A DNA stretch of 64,000 nucleotides. Source: Paraburkholderia eburnea (GTDB taxonomy: Bacteria; Pseudomonadota; Gammaproteobacteria; Burkholderiales; Burkholderiaceae). The stretch is taken from positions 186,001-250,000 of the forward strand of contig NZ_PQGA01000003.1 in assembly GCF_002917095.1 (NCBI RefSeq), written 5' to 3'. Below are positions 16,545-27,086 of this stretch, piece after piece; position 1 is the first letter of the stretch, and every line of letters starts with the position of its first letter. The notes under the pieces are model-generated. The model was not told where the DNA came from. It saw only the letters and a list, made by a program, of their open reading frames with translations, and ran no database searches. The position numbers were made by a program, and so were the translations under genes.

Positions 16545-17978
16545 TCAGTCCTTCGGCACCTTGAACTGCATCGACTTGTATTCGAGGTATTCCTCGAGCC
16601 CGTACACGCCGTTCTCGCGGCCATGTCCCGACTGCTTGTAGCCGCCGAACGGTGCGGCCATGTTCCATGCGCCGCCGTTGATGTCGATCTGGCCCGTGCG
16701 GATGCGGCGCGCGACGCGCATCGCGCGCTCGTCGCTGCCTGCCCAGACCGCGCCGCCCAGACCGTAGAGCGAATCATTGGCGATGGCTACCGCGTCGTCC
16801 TCGTCTTTGGCCGTGATGATCGTCAGTACCGGGCCGAAGATTTCCTCCTGCGCGATGGCCGCGTCGCGCGGCACGCGACCGAAGACTGTCGGCTTCACGA
16901 AGAAGCCCTGAGTCAGCCCTTCGGGCATGCCTGCGCCGCCCGTGACGAGTTCGGCGCCGTCGGCGATGCCGCGCTCGATGTAGTGCTGCACTTTCTCCTG
17001 CTGCACCTTCGAGGCGAGCGGGCCGAGCCTGGCCTTTTCGTCGCGCGGATCGGCGACCGTGTAGGCTTCGGCGGCGGCTTTCGCCAGCTCGCGCGCTTCT
17101 TCATAGCGCGACTCGGGCACGATCATGCGCGTGTGCGCCGAGCAGGTCTGCCCCGAGTTCAGGAAGCACGCGCCCACGGTGCCCTTCACCGCAGCCGCGA
17201 AATCGGCGTCGTCGAGCACCACGGATGCCGACTTGCCGCCCAGCTCCAGCGACACGCGCTTGACGCTCGCCGACGCGACTTCCGACACGCGCTTGCCCGC
17301 GCGCGTCGAACCCGTGAACGAGACCATGTCGACTTCGGGATGGCGCGCCATCAACTCGCCGACGACCGGGCCGTAACCGCTCACGAGATTGAACACGCCC
17401 GCGGGCAGGCCCGCTTCGTGGATCGCCTCGGCGAGCACGAAGGCGTTGAGCGGCGCGATCTCGGACGGCTTGAGCACGACGGTGCAGCCCGCGGCCAGCG
17501 CGGCGGCGACCTTGAGCGTGATCTGGTTGAGCGGATAGTTCCACGGCGTAACGGCCGCGACGACGCCCACCGGCTCGCGCACCACGAGCGAATTGCCGAC
17601 GCGTTCCTCGTACTGGAATTCGCTTGCGAGCTTCGCGTAGGCGCCCCAGTTGTAGACCGGACCGCCCACCTGAATCGCGCGCGCGAGCTTGAGCGGCATC
17701 CCCACTTCGCCTGCGATCAACTGCGCGAGTTCGTCGGTGCGGGCCTTGAGGTTGTCGGCGATCTTTTGCAGATACGTTGCGCGCTCGGCGGCGGGCGTCG
17801 TCGCCCAGGCGTTGAACGCGGCACGCGCGGCGGCGATGGCGGCTTCGGTATCGGCTTCGTTGCCTTCGGGGATGCGGCCCATGACGGCCTCGGTGCCCGA
17901 ATCGATCACATCGATCGTGCCCTTGCCCTGCGGCGCGACCCATTGGCCATTGATGTAGAGCTGGTCGAACTGTTTCAT
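16545..17978 (-). CDS. NAD(P)-dependent aldehyde dehydrogenase (477 aa)
   Basis: A class-3-like ALDH that oxidises an aldehyde to the acid. It shows the cofactor/active-site motifs TPWNYPLNQ (about residue 143), FTGSTRAGK (about 222), the general base in LELGGKS (about 246) and the catalytic Cys in NSGQTCSA (about 280). Length is normal. Its own terminator lies directly downstream, and no pathway partner is adjacent, so the physiological aldehyde is unknown. Start ATG 17978. Confidence 0.9.
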   Translation of the reverse strand: MKQFDQLYINGQWVAPQGKGTIDVIDSGTEAVMGRIPEGNEADTEAAIAAARAAFNAWATTPAAERATYLQKIADNLKARTDELAQLIAGEVGMPLKLARAIQVGGPVYNWGAYAKLASEFQYEERVGNSLVVREPVGVVAAVTPWNYPLNQITLKVAAALAAGCTVVLKPSEIAPLNAFVLAEAIHEAGLPAGVFNLVSGYGPVVGELMARHPEVDMVSFTGSTRAGKRVSEVASASVKRVSLELGGKSASVVLDDADFAAAVKGTVGACFLNSGQTCSAHTRMIVPESRYEEARELAKAAAEAYTVADPRDEKARLGPLASKVQQEKVQHYIERGIADGAELVTGGAGMPEGLTQGFFVKPTVFGRVPRDAAIAQEEIFGPVLTIITAKDEDDAVAIANDSLYGLGGAVWAGSDERAMRVARRIRTGQIDINGGAWNMAAPFGGYKQSGHGRENGVYGLEEYLEYKSMQFKVPKD

Positions 17979-18152
17979 GTGCGGTGCTCCTGTCTCCGTT
18001 TGTGTGTCTGTGTGTGCTTTTGCGCGTCGATGAAAACGCGACGAATCCGCATTCTAGCTTGCTTGACGCATACGGAAAGTGTTGCGCACGCTCATGCTGG
18101 GGTTTTGGTTGCGCCCTTATACTGCGCGCTCCTCCACTCGCTTGCACGCTTC

Positions 18153-18893
18153 ATGAAACGCACTCTGCTTTGTCTCGCCATGGGTCTTACTCCGCTGCTC
18201 GCTCACGCGGGTTGCGAGGACAACTTCCAGAAGTGGACCGCGCAACTGCATCCGGGCCGCACGCTCGACACCGACCATGCGGTCTGCAAGGTCTGGCCCG
18301 CGAACGAGGCACTGACGATTGCCGCCCTGCCGTTGCCGCAGAAAAGCAGCAACGACGACACGGGCACGGACGATCTAGAAGTGCTGGTGGCCGATACGGC
18401 GTCGGGGACGGTGATCGCGCATCAGTTCCAGAAGTCGGCGATTTCCTACGATGCGATCCGCCTGGAGAGTATCGCGCTCGATACCGCGCGTTATCAACTC
18501 GCGCCCGGCAATCGTGCGTTCGGTGTGCGCTTGAGCTACGAAGGCTCATCGCGCGTGAGCCCTTACGAAGCCACGGCGCTCAGCCTCTACACAATCGAGG
18601 GCCAGCGCCTTCGCGCGGTGCTGGACAACCTCACGGTGAGCCAGTCGAGCGGTGACTGGGACGGCAACTGCGCGGGCACGTTCAACGACACGACGCGCAC
18701 GCTCGACATCGGCGCGCCCGGCAAGGAAGGTTTTGCGACGCTGAAGATCGCGGAAAAGTCGGTGGATCGCGTGAACAAGCCGGCCGGCAACGACTGCGCC
18801 GAAAACCAGAAGCCGCCGAAGCGCGCCAATATCACGCTCGAATACCGCAACGGCAAGTACGGTGTGCCGAACGGTATGCAGTACAGCAACTGA
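18153..18893 (+). CDS. secreted protein of unknown function (246 aa)
   Basis: A clear signal peptide (MKRTLLCLAMGLTPLLAHAG, cleavage about residue 19) leads to a soluble domain rich in beta-strand-like segments with paired cysteines (CEDNFQ, CKVWP, CAGTF, CAEN). The frame is open far upstream, but the signal sequence and the gene border at 17978 identify ATG 18153 as start. A terminator follows. I do not recognise the family; it is likely periplasmic. Confidence 0.75.
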   Translation: MKRTLLCLAMGLTPLLAHAGCEDNFQKWTAQLHPGRTLDTDHAVCKVWPANEALTIAALPLPQKSSNDDTGTDDLEVLVADTASGTVIAHQFQKSAISYDAIRLESIALDTARYQLAPGNRAFGVRLSYEGSSRVSPYEATALSLYTIEGQRLRAVLDNLTVSQSSGDWDGNCAGTFNDTTRTLDIGAPGKEGFATLKIAEKSVDRVNKPAGNDCAENQKPPKRANITLEYRNGKYGVPNGMQYSN

Positions 18894-18913
18894 CCCGCTG
18901 CCGCCAAAAGCAG

Positions 18914-18942
18914 AACGGGCGACACCTATCGCGTCGCCCGTT
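18914..18942 (+). terminator. terminator after the secreted protein gene
   Basis: AACGGGCGAC and GTCGCCCGTT form a 10-bp stem with a nine-base loop, followed by TTTC on the plus strand and by TGCTTTT on the other. It separates convergent genes. Confidence 0.8.
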
Positions 18943-18989
18943 TTCATTTCACGCTTCGATCGCCTGAACCGGCAATCGAAAACCGCAAC

Positions 18990-20582
18990 TCAATGCAGAC
19001 CCTGGCTCGCCAGGAAGTCCTCATAGTTACCGCTGTAGTCGTTGATCGTGCCATCGGTTTTCACTTCGATGATGCGATTGGCCAGGCCGTTCACGAACTC
19101 GCGGTCGTGCGATACGAACACCAGCGTGCCTTCGAACTTTTCGAGCGCGATCTGCAGCGACTCGATCGATTCCATGTCCATGTGGTTGGTCGGCTCGTCC
19201 ATCAGCAGCACGTTATGGCGGCCCAGCATCAGCTTGCCCCAGATCATGCGGCCCTTCTCGCCGCCCGACAGCACCTTGACCGACTTGCGGATGTCGTCAG
19301 CATTGAACAGCAGACGGCCCAGCGTGCCGCGCACGGATTGCTCGTCGTCGCCTTCCTGGCGGTACTGGTCGATCCAGTCCATCAGCGTGACGTCGTTCGG
19401 GAACTCTTCGTACGTGTCCTGCGGCATGTAGCCGATGCTGGCGTTTTCAGCCCATTTCACCGTGCCGTTGTCGACCGCCACGTTGCCCATCAGCGAGCGC
19501 AGCAGCGTGGTCTTACCCGCGCCGTTTTCGCCGATGATCGCAATGCGCTCGCCCGGCTGCACGCTGATGCTGAATTTGTTGAAGATGCGGCGCTCGTACG
19601 TCTTCGTGATCTCTTCCGCGACCACGACGATGTTGTGCAGCTTCTTCTCGAATTCGAAGCGGATGAACGGATTCTGACGCGACGAGGGCTTGAATTCCTC
19701 GATCTTGATCTTGTCGATCATCTTCAGACGGCTGGTGGCCTGACGCGCCTTCGACTTGTTGGCCGAGAAGCGGCGCACGAAGTCCTGCAGGTCGGCCACG
19801 CGCTCCTTGGCCTTGGCGTTGGCGTTGGCCTGGCGCTCGCGCGCCTGTGCCGAAGCGAGCATGTAGTCGTCGTAGTTGCCCGGATAGACCTTCAACGTGC
19901 CGTAATCCATGTCCGCCATGTGCGTGCAGACCTGGTTCAGGAAGTGTCGATCGTGGGAAATGATGATCATGGTCGAGTTGTACTCGTTCAGAACATCTTC
20001 CAGCCAACGGATCGAGTTGATGTCGAGGTTGTTGGTCGGTTCGTCGAGCAGGAGCACGTCCGGCTTCGAGAACAGGGCCTGCGCGAGCAGCACGCGCAGT
20101 TTCCAGCCCGGCGCCACGCCGCTCATCGGGCCGTTATGGAATTCCGTGGCGATGCCGATGCCGAGCAGCAGTTCGCCCGCGCGCGCTTCGGCCGTGTAGC
20201 CGTCGTACTCGGCGAATTTCGCTTCGAGTTCGGCGGCGTGCATGTAGTCGTCGTCGGTGGCTTCGGGGTTCGCGTAGATCGCGTCGCGCTCGCTCATCGC
20301 GGCCCACATTTCGGTGTGGCCCATCATGACGACGTCGAGCACGCGCACGTCTTCGTATGCGAACTGGTCCTGGCGCAGCTTGCCCAGGCGCACGTTGGGT
20401 TCGAGGATGACGTTGCCCGAGCTTTGTTCGAGGTCGCCGCCCAGGATCTTCATGAACGTGGATTTACCGCAACCGTTCGCGCCGATCAGGCCATAGCGGT
20501 TGCCTTCGCCGAATTTGACCGAGATGTTCTCGAACAAGGGCTTCGGCCCGAATTGCATGGTGATGTTGGCGGTAGAGAGCAC
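18990..20582 (-). CDS. ybiT: ABC-F ATPase, YbiT-like translation factor (530 aa)
   Basis: ABC-F proteins lack membrane parts and act on the ribosome. Two ATPase domains are visible: Walker [10 protein letters not shown] (about residue 38) and GENGAGKTT (about 352), with signature boxes (the second is [14 protein letters not shown]) and Walker [13 protein letters not shown] and [11 protein letters not shown]. The interdomain linker (about residues 240-300) is charged and helical. The opening [21 protein letters not shown] and the 530-residue length fit YbiT better than EttA or Uup. Start ATG 20582. Confidence 0.9.
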   Translation of the reverse strand: MLSTANITMQFGPKPLFENISVKFGEGNRYGLIGANGCGKSTFMKILGGDLEQSSGNVILEPNVRLGKLRQDQFAYEDVRVLDVVMMGHTEMWAAMSERDAIYANPEATDDDYMHAAELEAKFAEYDGYTAEARAGELLLGIGIATEFHNGPMSGVAPGWKLRVLLAQALFSKPDVLLLDEPTNNLDINSIRWLEDVLNEYNSTMIIISHDRHFLNQVCTHMADMDYGTLKVYPGNYDDYMLASAQARERQANANAKAKERVADLQDFVRRFSANKSKARQATSRLKMIDKIKIEEFKPSSRQNPFIRFEFEKKLHNIVVVAEEITKTYERRIFNKFSISVQPGERIAIIGENGAGKTTLLRSLMGNVAVDNGTVKWAENASIGYMPQDTYEEFPNDVTLMDWIDQYRQEGDDEQSVRGTLGRLLFNADDIRKSVKVLSGGEKGRMIWGKLMLGRHNVLLMDEPTNHMDMESIESLQIALEKFEGTLVFVSHDREFVNGLANRIIEVKTDGTINDYSGNYEDFLASQGLH

Positions 20583-20752
20583 AGCGCGTCCCGGTAAGTA
20601 GATCGACGAAAAACCTGTAATTTTAGCAGGTTATGCCAGTTCGCGCGCGTCTGCCAGAGTCCGGACGCGGGAGGAGGACAAAGCGCGCGCCCGTTCGAAA
20701 TTACCGGAAATTCGTGGCAGATTCGTGCAGGGCTTCGCTTGAGCCGCGCGCC

Positions 20753-21649
20753 CTAGCCGCGCCGTGCGGTTTGCAGCACATCGACGAAGCCGGACAAATC
20801 GGCCTGATCCAACCCCATCGCAGCGCCAAGCCGCAGGATCTGCTGCACCGTCCCCGCCACGGGCATGGGCGTGCCGGTCTGCTGTGCGGCGGCCGCCACC
20901 GTATCGACATCCTTCTGGAACGTTTTCAGCGCGCCGATTGGCGCGAGCCCATCCTGCGTCATGCGCGGCACGAACGTGCGCAACAGCGTCGAGTCGGCCC
21001 AACCGCCTGCGAGCGCCTCGGGCAGCTTCGCGGCGTCGATGCCGCTGCGGCGCGCGAGGCCCACGGCTTCGGCGATCGCGGCAACCGTCGCCGTGACGAT
21101 GGCCTGATTGCAGAGCTTGGTGGTCTGCCCCGCGCCCGCCGCGCCCATGTGCGTGACGCGCGCCGCGTAGGCGGCGAGGATCGGCGCGACGGCTTCGACG
21201 TCCCCGGCGTCGCCGCCCGCCATCACGGCGAGCGTACCGGCCTGCGCCCCGCCCACGCCGCCCGACACCGGCGCATCGACCCAGCCGACGCCCAGCGCCG
21301 CGGCACGCGCGGCCAGCTCGCGCGTGAATTCCGGCGCAATGCTCGAATGATCGACGATGCGGCGCACGCGCGCCCTGCCCGCATCGCCTCGTCCTGCCAG
21401 AATGCCGTGCGCGCCGAACACCGTCTGCTCGACTGCCGCGCCGTCGGCGACGCACAGCAGCACCACGTCCGCACGTTGCGCGAGCGCCTGCGGCGTGTCC
21501 ACGACCTGCGCGCCATCGGCCATCAGCGCTTCGGCCTTGGCACGCGAACGGTTCCACACATGAACGGCGTGACCGGCGCCCAGCAAATGGCGAATCATCG
21601 GCGCGCCCATCAATCCCGGCCCGCAAAATCCCAGTTCCTGCTTCTGCAT
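20753..21649 (-). CDS. 3-hydroxyisobutyrate-dehydrogenase-family oxidoreductase (298 aa)
   Basis: A beta-hydroxyacid dehydrogenase with the N-terminal dinucleotide fold GFCGPGLMGAPMIRHLL, the substrate-binding motif VDAPVSGGVGGAQAGTL and the catalytic Lys region AGAGQTTKLCNQ. Members include 3-hydroxyisobutyrate dehydrogenase, tartronate semialdehyde reductase (GlxR/GarR) and glyoxylate reductases. The choice is left open. A GlxR role would connect to the glyoxylate made by the urate pathway 13 kb away, but the gene is not in that operon. ATG 21649 is preferred over 21712 because the fold begins directly after it. Confidence 0.8.
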   Translation of the reverse strand: MQKQELGFCGPGLMGAPMIRHLLGAGHAVHVWNRSRAKAEALMADGAQVVDTPQALAQRADVVLLCVADGAAVEQTVFGAHGILAGRGDAGRARVRRIVDHSSIAPEFTRELAARAAALGVGWVDAPVSGGVGGAQAGTLAVMAGGDAGDVEAVAPILAAYAARVTHMGAAGAGQTTKLCNQAIVTATVAAIAEAVGLARRSGIDAAKLPEALAGGWADSTLLRTFVPRMTQDGLAPIGALKTFQKDVDTVAAAAQQTGTPMPVAGTVQQILRLGAAMGLDQADLSGFVDVLQTARRG

Positions 21650-21841
21650 CTTCCTTGTCTCCTGCTGCATGTTTTCAGCGACGTCGTTTGCTTCGCGCCC
21701 GCGAGGCGTCATGATACCGGTCGACGTCCATCGCGCAGCGATCTCCGACGCGCCCTGGCGTACGACGCGCCGTTACCTATACTCGGTTGACGTGCCTGAA
21801 AAATGTCACGCGCGCGCCGCCCCCATCGAGGAGACTTTGTC

Positions 21842-22051
21842 ATGAGCGACCACGTCTACAAACAAATCGAACTCACCGGTTCGTCCACCGTTTCGAGCGA
21901 CGAAGCGATTCGCTGCGCGATCGCGCGCGCATCGAAAACGCTGCGTCATCTGCACTGGTTCGAAGTCACCGAAACGCGCGGTCTGATCGAAGGCGACAAG
22001 GTGATGCACTGGCAGGTGACGATCAAGGTCGGCTTGCGGATCGATGAATAA
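21842..22051 (+). CDS. dodecin (69 aa)
   Basis: Dodecins form hollow twelve-subunit spheres that store flavin. The product is a near-textbook member: [15 protein letters not shown], then [20 protein letters not shown] and HWQVTIKVG, with the flavin-stacking Trp in HWFEV and the Gln in HWQV. ATG 21842 has GGAG nine bases upstream. It is a single-gene unit diverging from the dehydrogenase gene. Confidence 0.9.
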   Translation: MSDHVYKQIELTGSSTVSSDEAIRCAIARASKTLRHLHWFEVTETRGLIEGDKVMHWQVTIKVGLRIDE

Positions 22052-22133
22052 GCGCGGCCAATGAAAACGGCTGCGCGCGCCGTGAAGGCGTCGCGCAGCC
22101 GCACCCTGCTGCATTGATCCTACGAAAGCGCGC

Positions 22134-23219
22134 TTATTTGGGCAGCGATCCGTCCACGCCTTCGACGTACCAGTTCAGGCGCTGCAGTTCGGGATCGCTC
22201 AGCGTCTTGCCTGCGGGCACCTTGACCGCGCCCGTCTGATCCTTGATCGGACCCGTGAACACGTCCCACTTGCCGCCTGCGATCGCTTCACGCTTTGCAG
22301 CAACGGCCTTCTGCGCATCGGCGGACAGCGCGGCCGTGTTCACGTCGCCCAGATCGACGGCTTTTTGCGGGATGCCCCACCAGACCGGATCGTTCTTCCA
22401 CTTGCCGTCCAGCACCTGCTGGATCGCGGCGACGTAATAAACGCCCCAGTTCGCCTCGACCGAACCCAGATGCGCGTCCGGGCCGAACTTCTTCATGTTC
22501 GAATCCCAGCCGAACGCGTGGACGTGTTTCTCTTCGGCGGTCGCCAGCGTCGCGCTCGAATCGGTGTTTTGCAGCAGCACGTCGGCGCCCTGACCGATCA
22601 GCGTTTCGGCGGCCTGCTTTTCCTTGCCCGGATCGAACCAGCTGTTGATCCAGATGACCTTGGTATGGACCTTCGGATTCACCGAGCGCGCGCCCAGCGT
22701 GTACGCGTTGATGTTGCGCACGACTTCGGGAATCGGCACGGAAGCCACGAAGCCGAGCGTGTTCGTCTTCGTCGCATAACCCGCCGCGACGCCCGCAAGG
22801 TACGCGCCCTGATACATGCGCACGTCATAGGTGCCGAAGTTCGGCGCCTTCTTGTAGCCGGTGGCGTGCAGGAACACGGTGTCCGGGAAGTCCTTCGCCA
22901 CTTTCAGTTCGAAGTCCTGATAACCGAAGCTCGACCCGAAGATGATCTTGTTGCCCTTGCTCGCGAGGTCGCGGAACACACGCTCCGAGTCCGCCGATTC
23001 GGGCACGTTCTCCACGCGCGTGATCTTGATCTTGCTGCCGAACTTCTGTTCGGCGGCCTTCGAGCCCTGATCGTGCGCGTAGGTCCAGCCGGCATCGCCA
23101 GGATTGCCGAGATAGACGAACGCGACGCCTGGCGCATCGGCGGCCTGCGCCGACGGCGCGAGCGCCGCCGCGCCGCAAGTGGCGGCCACGGCGAAAGCGG
23201 TCAGGATGGTTTTTTTCAT
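22134..23219 (-). CDS. BMP-family purine/nucleoside-binding protein of an ABC importer (361 aa)
   Basis: Periplasmic binding protein of the basic-membrane-protein (PnrA/Med) family, which binds purine nucleosides or bases. Signal peptide residues 1-26 (ending SAQAADA), then GVAFVYLGNPGDAGWTYAHDQG and a ligand motif around VLLQNTDSSATL. Start ATG 23219 is fixed by the signal peptide. It is the last gene of the four-gene importer operon, 100 bases after the second permease. The locus context (oxoguanine deaminase, urate genes) supports a purine ligand. Confidence 0.85.
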   Translation of the reverse strand: MKKTILTAFAVAATCGAAALAPSAQAADAPGVAFVYLGNPGDAGWTYAHDQGSKAAEQKFGSKIKITRVENVPESADSERVFRDLASKGNKIIFGSSFGYQDFELKVAKDFPDTVFLHATGYKKAPNFGTYDVRMYQGAYLAGVAAGYATKTNTLGFVASVPIPEVVRNINAYTLGARSVNPKVHTKVIWINSWFDPGKEKQAAETLIGQGADVLLQNTDSSATLATAEEKHVHAFGWDSNMKKFGPDAHLGSVEANWGVYYVAAIQQVLDGKWKNDPVWWGIPQKAVDLGDVNTAALSADAQKAVAAKREAIAGGKWDVFTGPIKDQTGAVKVPAGKTLSDPELQRLNWYVEGVDGSLPK

Positions 23220-23319
23220 TGTGAGTCTCCGGTCCCGTTGGGATGCTTGCTTCTGTGGTGGATTGAGAAACTGCGAGCGCTTCGAATAATTTTTGCAACA
23301 AGCGACAAACAAGCGACAA

Positions 23320-24249
23320 CTACGCCGCCCCAAAGAACGACTTGCCGAGCGACGCGGGCGCGTTCAGGCGGATCGTGTTCGGGTTACGCGAGATCAGCAC
23401 GAGCACGACGACGGTGGCCACATACGGCAGCATGGCGAGGAACTGCGTGGGCACCGGCACGCCGATCGCCTGCGCGTAAAACTGCGCGCCCGTCACCGCG
23501 CCGAACAGCAGCGCGCCGATCAACAGACGGCCCGGCCGCCACGTCGCGAACACCACGAGCGCAAGCGCGATCCAGCCGCGTCCCGCCGTGATCTGCTCCT
23601 GCCACAGATGCAGTTGCACGACCGAGTAGTACGCGCCCGCGAGACCCGCCATCGCGCCGCCGAACGCCGTCGCGCCATAACGCACGCCAATCACCGGAAA
23701 GCCCACCGAATGCGCGACCTGCGGCGACTCGCCCACCGAGCGCAGCACGAGTCCCGCACGCGTGCGATAGAGGAACCACGCGACCACGGCGAACATCACG
23801 AACGCGAGGTAATCGACAGGCGTGAGACTGAAGAACGCCGGGCCGACCACGGGCAGATGCGAGAGACCGGGAATCGGCCACGCATTGATCGTCGCCGAAG
23901 TGGCCGCCGAGGTGTACGGCTTGCCCACGTAGGCCGACAGGCCCACGCCGAAGATCGTGAGCGAGAGGCCTGTGGCGACCTGGTTGGCGAGCATCGTCAG
24001 CACGAGAAAGCCGAACAGCAGCGACATTGCGATGCCCGCCGCCATGCCCGCGACGAGGCCGAGCCACGGGTTGCCGCTGATCGTCGTGACCGCGTAGCCG
24101 GTGACGGCGCCCATCAGCATCATCCCTTCCACGCCGAGATTGAGCACGCCCGACTTTTCCGTGACGAGTTCGCCCACGCCCGCGAACATCAGCGGAATGG
24201 CGGCGGTGACGGCGCTCGATGCGAGCGAACTGGCTTGCTGGATATCCAT
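23320..24249 (-). CDS. purine/nucleoside ABC importer permease 2 (309 aa)
   Basis: A BPD_transp_2-type permease of the NupQ/RbsC class with about eight to ten helices. Diagnostic are the start region [30 protein letters not shown] and the central [18 protein letters not shown]. It pairs with the permease upstream, 37 bases away, and the double ATPase. Confidence 0.85.
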   Translation of the reverse strand: MDIQQASSLASSAVTAAIPLMFAGVGELVTEKSGVLNLGVEGMMLMGAVTGYAVTTISGNPWLGLVAGMAAGIAMSLLFGFLVLTMLANQVATGLSLTIFGVGLSAYVGKPYTSAATSATINAWPIPGLSHLPVVGPAFFSLTPVDYLAFVMFAVVAWFLYRTRAGLVLRSVGESPQVAHSVGFPVIGVRYGATAFGGAMAGLAGAYYSVVQLHLWQEQITAGRGWIALALVVFATWRPGRLLIGALLFGAVTGAQFYAQAIGVPVPTQFLAMLPYVATVVVLVLISRNPNTIRLNAPASLGKSFFGAA

Positions 24250-24286
24250 ATCGTGTTGCCTTGTTTCGTGTAAGCAGGTGGCTCGA

Positions 24287-25393
24287 TCAATGCGCCGCGG
24301 CAGCGGTGTGACGACGGCGAATCCGGTAATTCACGAACAGATCCGCGCCGAGCAGGCAGAACAGCAGCAAGCCCTGGAACACGCCGGAAAGCGCCTGCGG
24401 CAGTTGCAGCGAGGTCTGCACCGCTTCGCCGCCGAGATACAGCAGCGCCATCAACAGACTCGCGAGCACGATGCCGACCGGATGCAGCCGCCCGACGAAC
24501 ACGACGATGATCGCCGTGAAGCCGTAACCCGGCGACCACGTCGCCTGCAACTGGCCGATCGGCCCGGCGATTTCGCCCATGCCCGCGAGACCGGCCAGCC
24601 CGCCCGAGAGCAGCAGCGAAGTCCAGATCGTCTTTTTCTCCGAGAAACCGGCGTAGCGCGCGGCGAGCGGCGCGAGACCGCCCACGCTCATGCGATAGCC
24701 GGCAAAGCTGCGGCGCATGAAGAGCCAGACGAGCGGAATGGCCGCGAGCGTGAGGAAGATCGACGCATTCAGACGCGTGCCGCGCAGCCAGTGGATGCGC
24801 CAGTCGCCGCCGAAAGTCGGATAGAGCGCATCGCCGCTGAACATTTCGGAGAGCGGGAAATTCATGCCGTTCGGATCGCGCCACGGCCCGCTCACGAGCC
24901 AGATCAGCAACTGCGTGGCGACATAGGTGAGCATCAGGCTCGTGAGGATTTCGTTGGTATTGAAGCGGCTCTTGAGCCAGGCAGGAATTGCCGCCCACGC
25001 CATGCCGCCCAGCACGCCCGCGATCATCATCAGAAACAGAATCCACCCGCCGCTGGCCTGATCGAAGTAGATCGCCACGCCGCTCGCCGCGATGCCGCCG
25101 AGCACCATCTGCCCTTCCGCGCCGATGTTCCAGACGTTGGCGCGATAACCCGCCGCGAGGCCGAGCGCGATCAGGCACAGCGGCGACGCCTTGAGCAGGA
25201 GTTCCGACCAGCCGTTGACGCTCGAGAGCGGTTCGATGAAAAACGCGTGCATGGCCTGCACGGGATCGCGGCCCACGAGGCCGAAGATCAGGAAGCCGAT
25301 CGCCAGCGTGAGGAGCGCGGCGATCAGCGGCACGGCGATGCGCACCGTGCGGGACGGCGTCGTGCGGGCTTCGAGTCGGTAGGGAAAGATCAT
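24287..25393 (-). CDS. purine/nucleoside ABC importer permease 1 (368 aa)
   Basis: The first permease of the importer, NupP-like: an N-terminal helix (VPLIAALLTLAIGFLIFGLVG), the conserved GYRANVWNIGAEGQMVLGGIAASG and the cytoplasmic SRFNTNEILTSLMLTYVATQ. The two permeases together form the channel. It lies 70 bases after the ATPase gene. Confidence 0.85.
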   Translation of the reverse strand: MIFPYRLEARTTPSRTVRIAVPLIAALLTLAIGFLIFGLVGRDPVQAMHAFFIEPLSSVNGWSELLLKASPLCLIALGLAAGYRANVWNIGAEGQMVLGGIAASGVAIYFDQASGGWILFLMMIAGVLGGMAWAAIPAWLKSRFNTNEILTSLMLTYVATQLLIWLVSGPWRDPNGMNFPLSEMFSGDALYPTFGGDWRIHWLRGTRLNASIFLTLAAIPLVWLFMRRSFAGYRMSVGGLAPLAARYAGFSEKKTIWTSLLLSGGLAGLAGMGEIAGPIGQLQATWSPGYGFTAIIVVFVGRLHPVGIVLASLLMALLYLGGEAVQTSLQLPQALSGVFQGLLLFCLLGADLFVNYRIRRRHTAAAAH

Positions 25394-25463
25394 GGCGGTG
25401 GAATGGCTGTAGCGTTGTCGTTATGTGGTACGCGCATGAGTCATGGCAGTCAAGTCATGGCGG

Positions 25464-27086
25464 TCATGCGTGCGCGGCCGGTGCCGCCGGCGCGGCGGGC
25501 GGCGGAGCGCCGTTGGCTTGCGAGGCGCGCTCGCCGAACAGGCCGGCCATCCAGCGGCCGATTTCCTCGGCATTGGTTTCGCCGGTCAGACGCGCGGGCG
25601 AGAGCCGTCCGCCCGCGAGCACGGCGATGCGGTCGCAGATATCGAACAGTTCTTCGAGTTCTTCCGAGATCACCAGGATCGCCACGCCGCTCGCCGACAA
25701 ATCGAGCAACTGCTGACGGATGAAAGCCGCCGCGCCCACATCCACGCCCCAGGTGGGCTGCGCGACCACGAGCACCTTCGGCGCCTGCAAAATCTCGCGC
25801 CCGACGATGTACTTCTGCAGATTGCCGCCCGAGAGACTTTGCGCGAGCGCATCGGGGCCGCCGCAGCGCACGTCGAAGGCGCCGATGCAACGCTGCGCGA
25901 ACGCGCGCATCGCGCCGGTCTTGAGCCAGCCCGAGCGCACCATGCCTTCGCGGTGCGCCGTGAGCAGCGCGTTTTCCGCGAGCGACATCGCGGGCACCGC
26001 GCCGCGCCCAAGGCGCTCTTCCGGCACGAAGGCAAAACCGAGCCGCCGCCGTGCGCCCGCCGACAGCCGCCCCGCCGGCTTGCCGCAGATCGTCACCGAA
26101 TCCGCCGCGCCGTGACGACCCGCGGGCGTCTGGCGCGCCTCGCCCGAGAGCGCCGCGAGCAGTTCCGCCTGACCGTTGCCCGACACGCCCGCGATCCCGA
26201 GAATCTCGCCCGCATGGACGCCAAAGCTCACGTCGTCGAGCGAGGTGCCGAACGGATCGTCGCTCGGCATCGACAGATGCTTCACGTCGAGCAGGACGTC
26301 GCCGGGCGTATGCGAGCGCCGCGTATAGGCAGGCAATTCGCGTCCCACCATCAGTCGCGCGAGCGATGCGTGGGTTTCCTCGCGCGGAATCACGTTGCCG
26401 GTCACCTTGCCGCCGCGCAGGACCGTGGCCGTATCGCAAAGCTCCTGGATTTCGTCGAGCTTGTGGCTGATGTACAGAATGCTGCAGCCTTCCGACGCGA
26501 GCCGCCGCAGCGTGCCGAACAGCTTGCGCACGGCCTGCGGCGTGAGCACGGAGGTCGGCTCGTCCATGATGAGCAGACGCGGGTTCTGCAGCAGGCAGCG
26601 CACGATTTCCACGCGCTGACGCTCGCCCACGGTGAGGCTATGCACGTGGCGCTGCGGATCGACGTCGAGGCCATATTGCCCCGACACCTCGCGGATGCGC
26701 GCGGCCAGCGTCTTGAGATCGAATTTTTCGTCGAGCGAGAGCGCGATGTTCTCGCCCACGGTGAGCGTTTCGAACAACGAAAAATGCTGGAACACCATTC
26801 CGATGCCGAGCTTGCGCGCCGCCGCCGGGCTGGCGATTTCGACGGCAGCGCCCTCCCAGCGGATCTCGCCCGCGTCGGGGCGCACCGCGCCATAGACGAT
26901 CTTCATGAGCGTGCTCTTGCCCGCGCCGTTCTCGCCGAGCAGCGCATGAATCTCGCCGGGCGCGACCGTGAGCGTCACGTCGTCGTTGGCGCGCACGGCC
27001 GGGTATTGCTTCGTGATGCCGGAAAGCGCGAGGCGCGGCACGCGCGGCTGCGTTTCAATCGGTTGACGGGAAGAAGAATCGCCCAT
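25464..27086 (-). CDS. purine/nucleoside ABC importer, double-domain ATPase (540 aa)
   Basis: A duplicated ATP-binding protein of the NupO/RbsA type. The first domain has Walker A GENGAGKST (about residue 53) and a normal Walker B (LLIMDEPTSVL). The second has GVSGNGQAEL in place of Walker A and LSGGNLQKYIVGRE as signature, followed by a degenerate Walker B (VLVVAQPTWGVD), as is usual for the second half of this family. First gene of the leftward importer operon, divergent from a LysR gene. Confidence 0.88.
   Translation of the reverse strand: MGDSSSRQPIETQPRVPRLALSGITKQYPAVRANDDVTLTVAPGEIHALLGENGAGKSTLMKIVYGAVRPDAGEIRWEGAAVEIASPAAARKLGIGMVFQHFSLFETLTVGENIALSLDEKFDLKTLAARIREVSGQYGLDVDPQRHVHSLTVGERQRVEIVRCLLQNPRLLIMDEPTSVLTPQAVRKLFGTLRRLASEGCSILYISHKLDEIQELCDTATVLRGGKVTGNVIPREETHASLARLMVGRELPAYTRRSHTPGDVLLDVKHLSMPSDDPFGTSLDDVSFGVHAGEILGIAGVSGNGQAELLAALSGEARQTPAGRHGAADSVTICGKPAGRLSAGARRRLGFAFVPEERLGRGAVPAMSLAENALLTAHREGMVRSGWLKTGAMRAFAQRCIGAFDVRCGGPDALAQSLSGGNLQKYIVGREILQAPKVLVVAQPTWGVDVGAAAFIRQQLLDLSASGVAILVISEELEELFDICDRIAVLAGGRLSPARLTGETNAEEIGRWMAGLFGERASQANGAPPPAAPAAPAAHA

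Noticed and set aside
16623-18152. Long plus-strand open frame antisense to the aldehyde dehydrogenase, continuous with the secreted protein gene
   Set aside because: Its product is Arg/His-rich and mirrors the codon bias of the dehydrogenase; the signal peptide at 18153 marks the real start.
18993-20597. 534-codon plus-strand frame opposite the ABC-F gene
   Set aside because: Low-complexity His/Val/Arg/Asp product, the usual shadow of a GC3-rich gene; the ABC-F motifs on the other strand are unambiguous.
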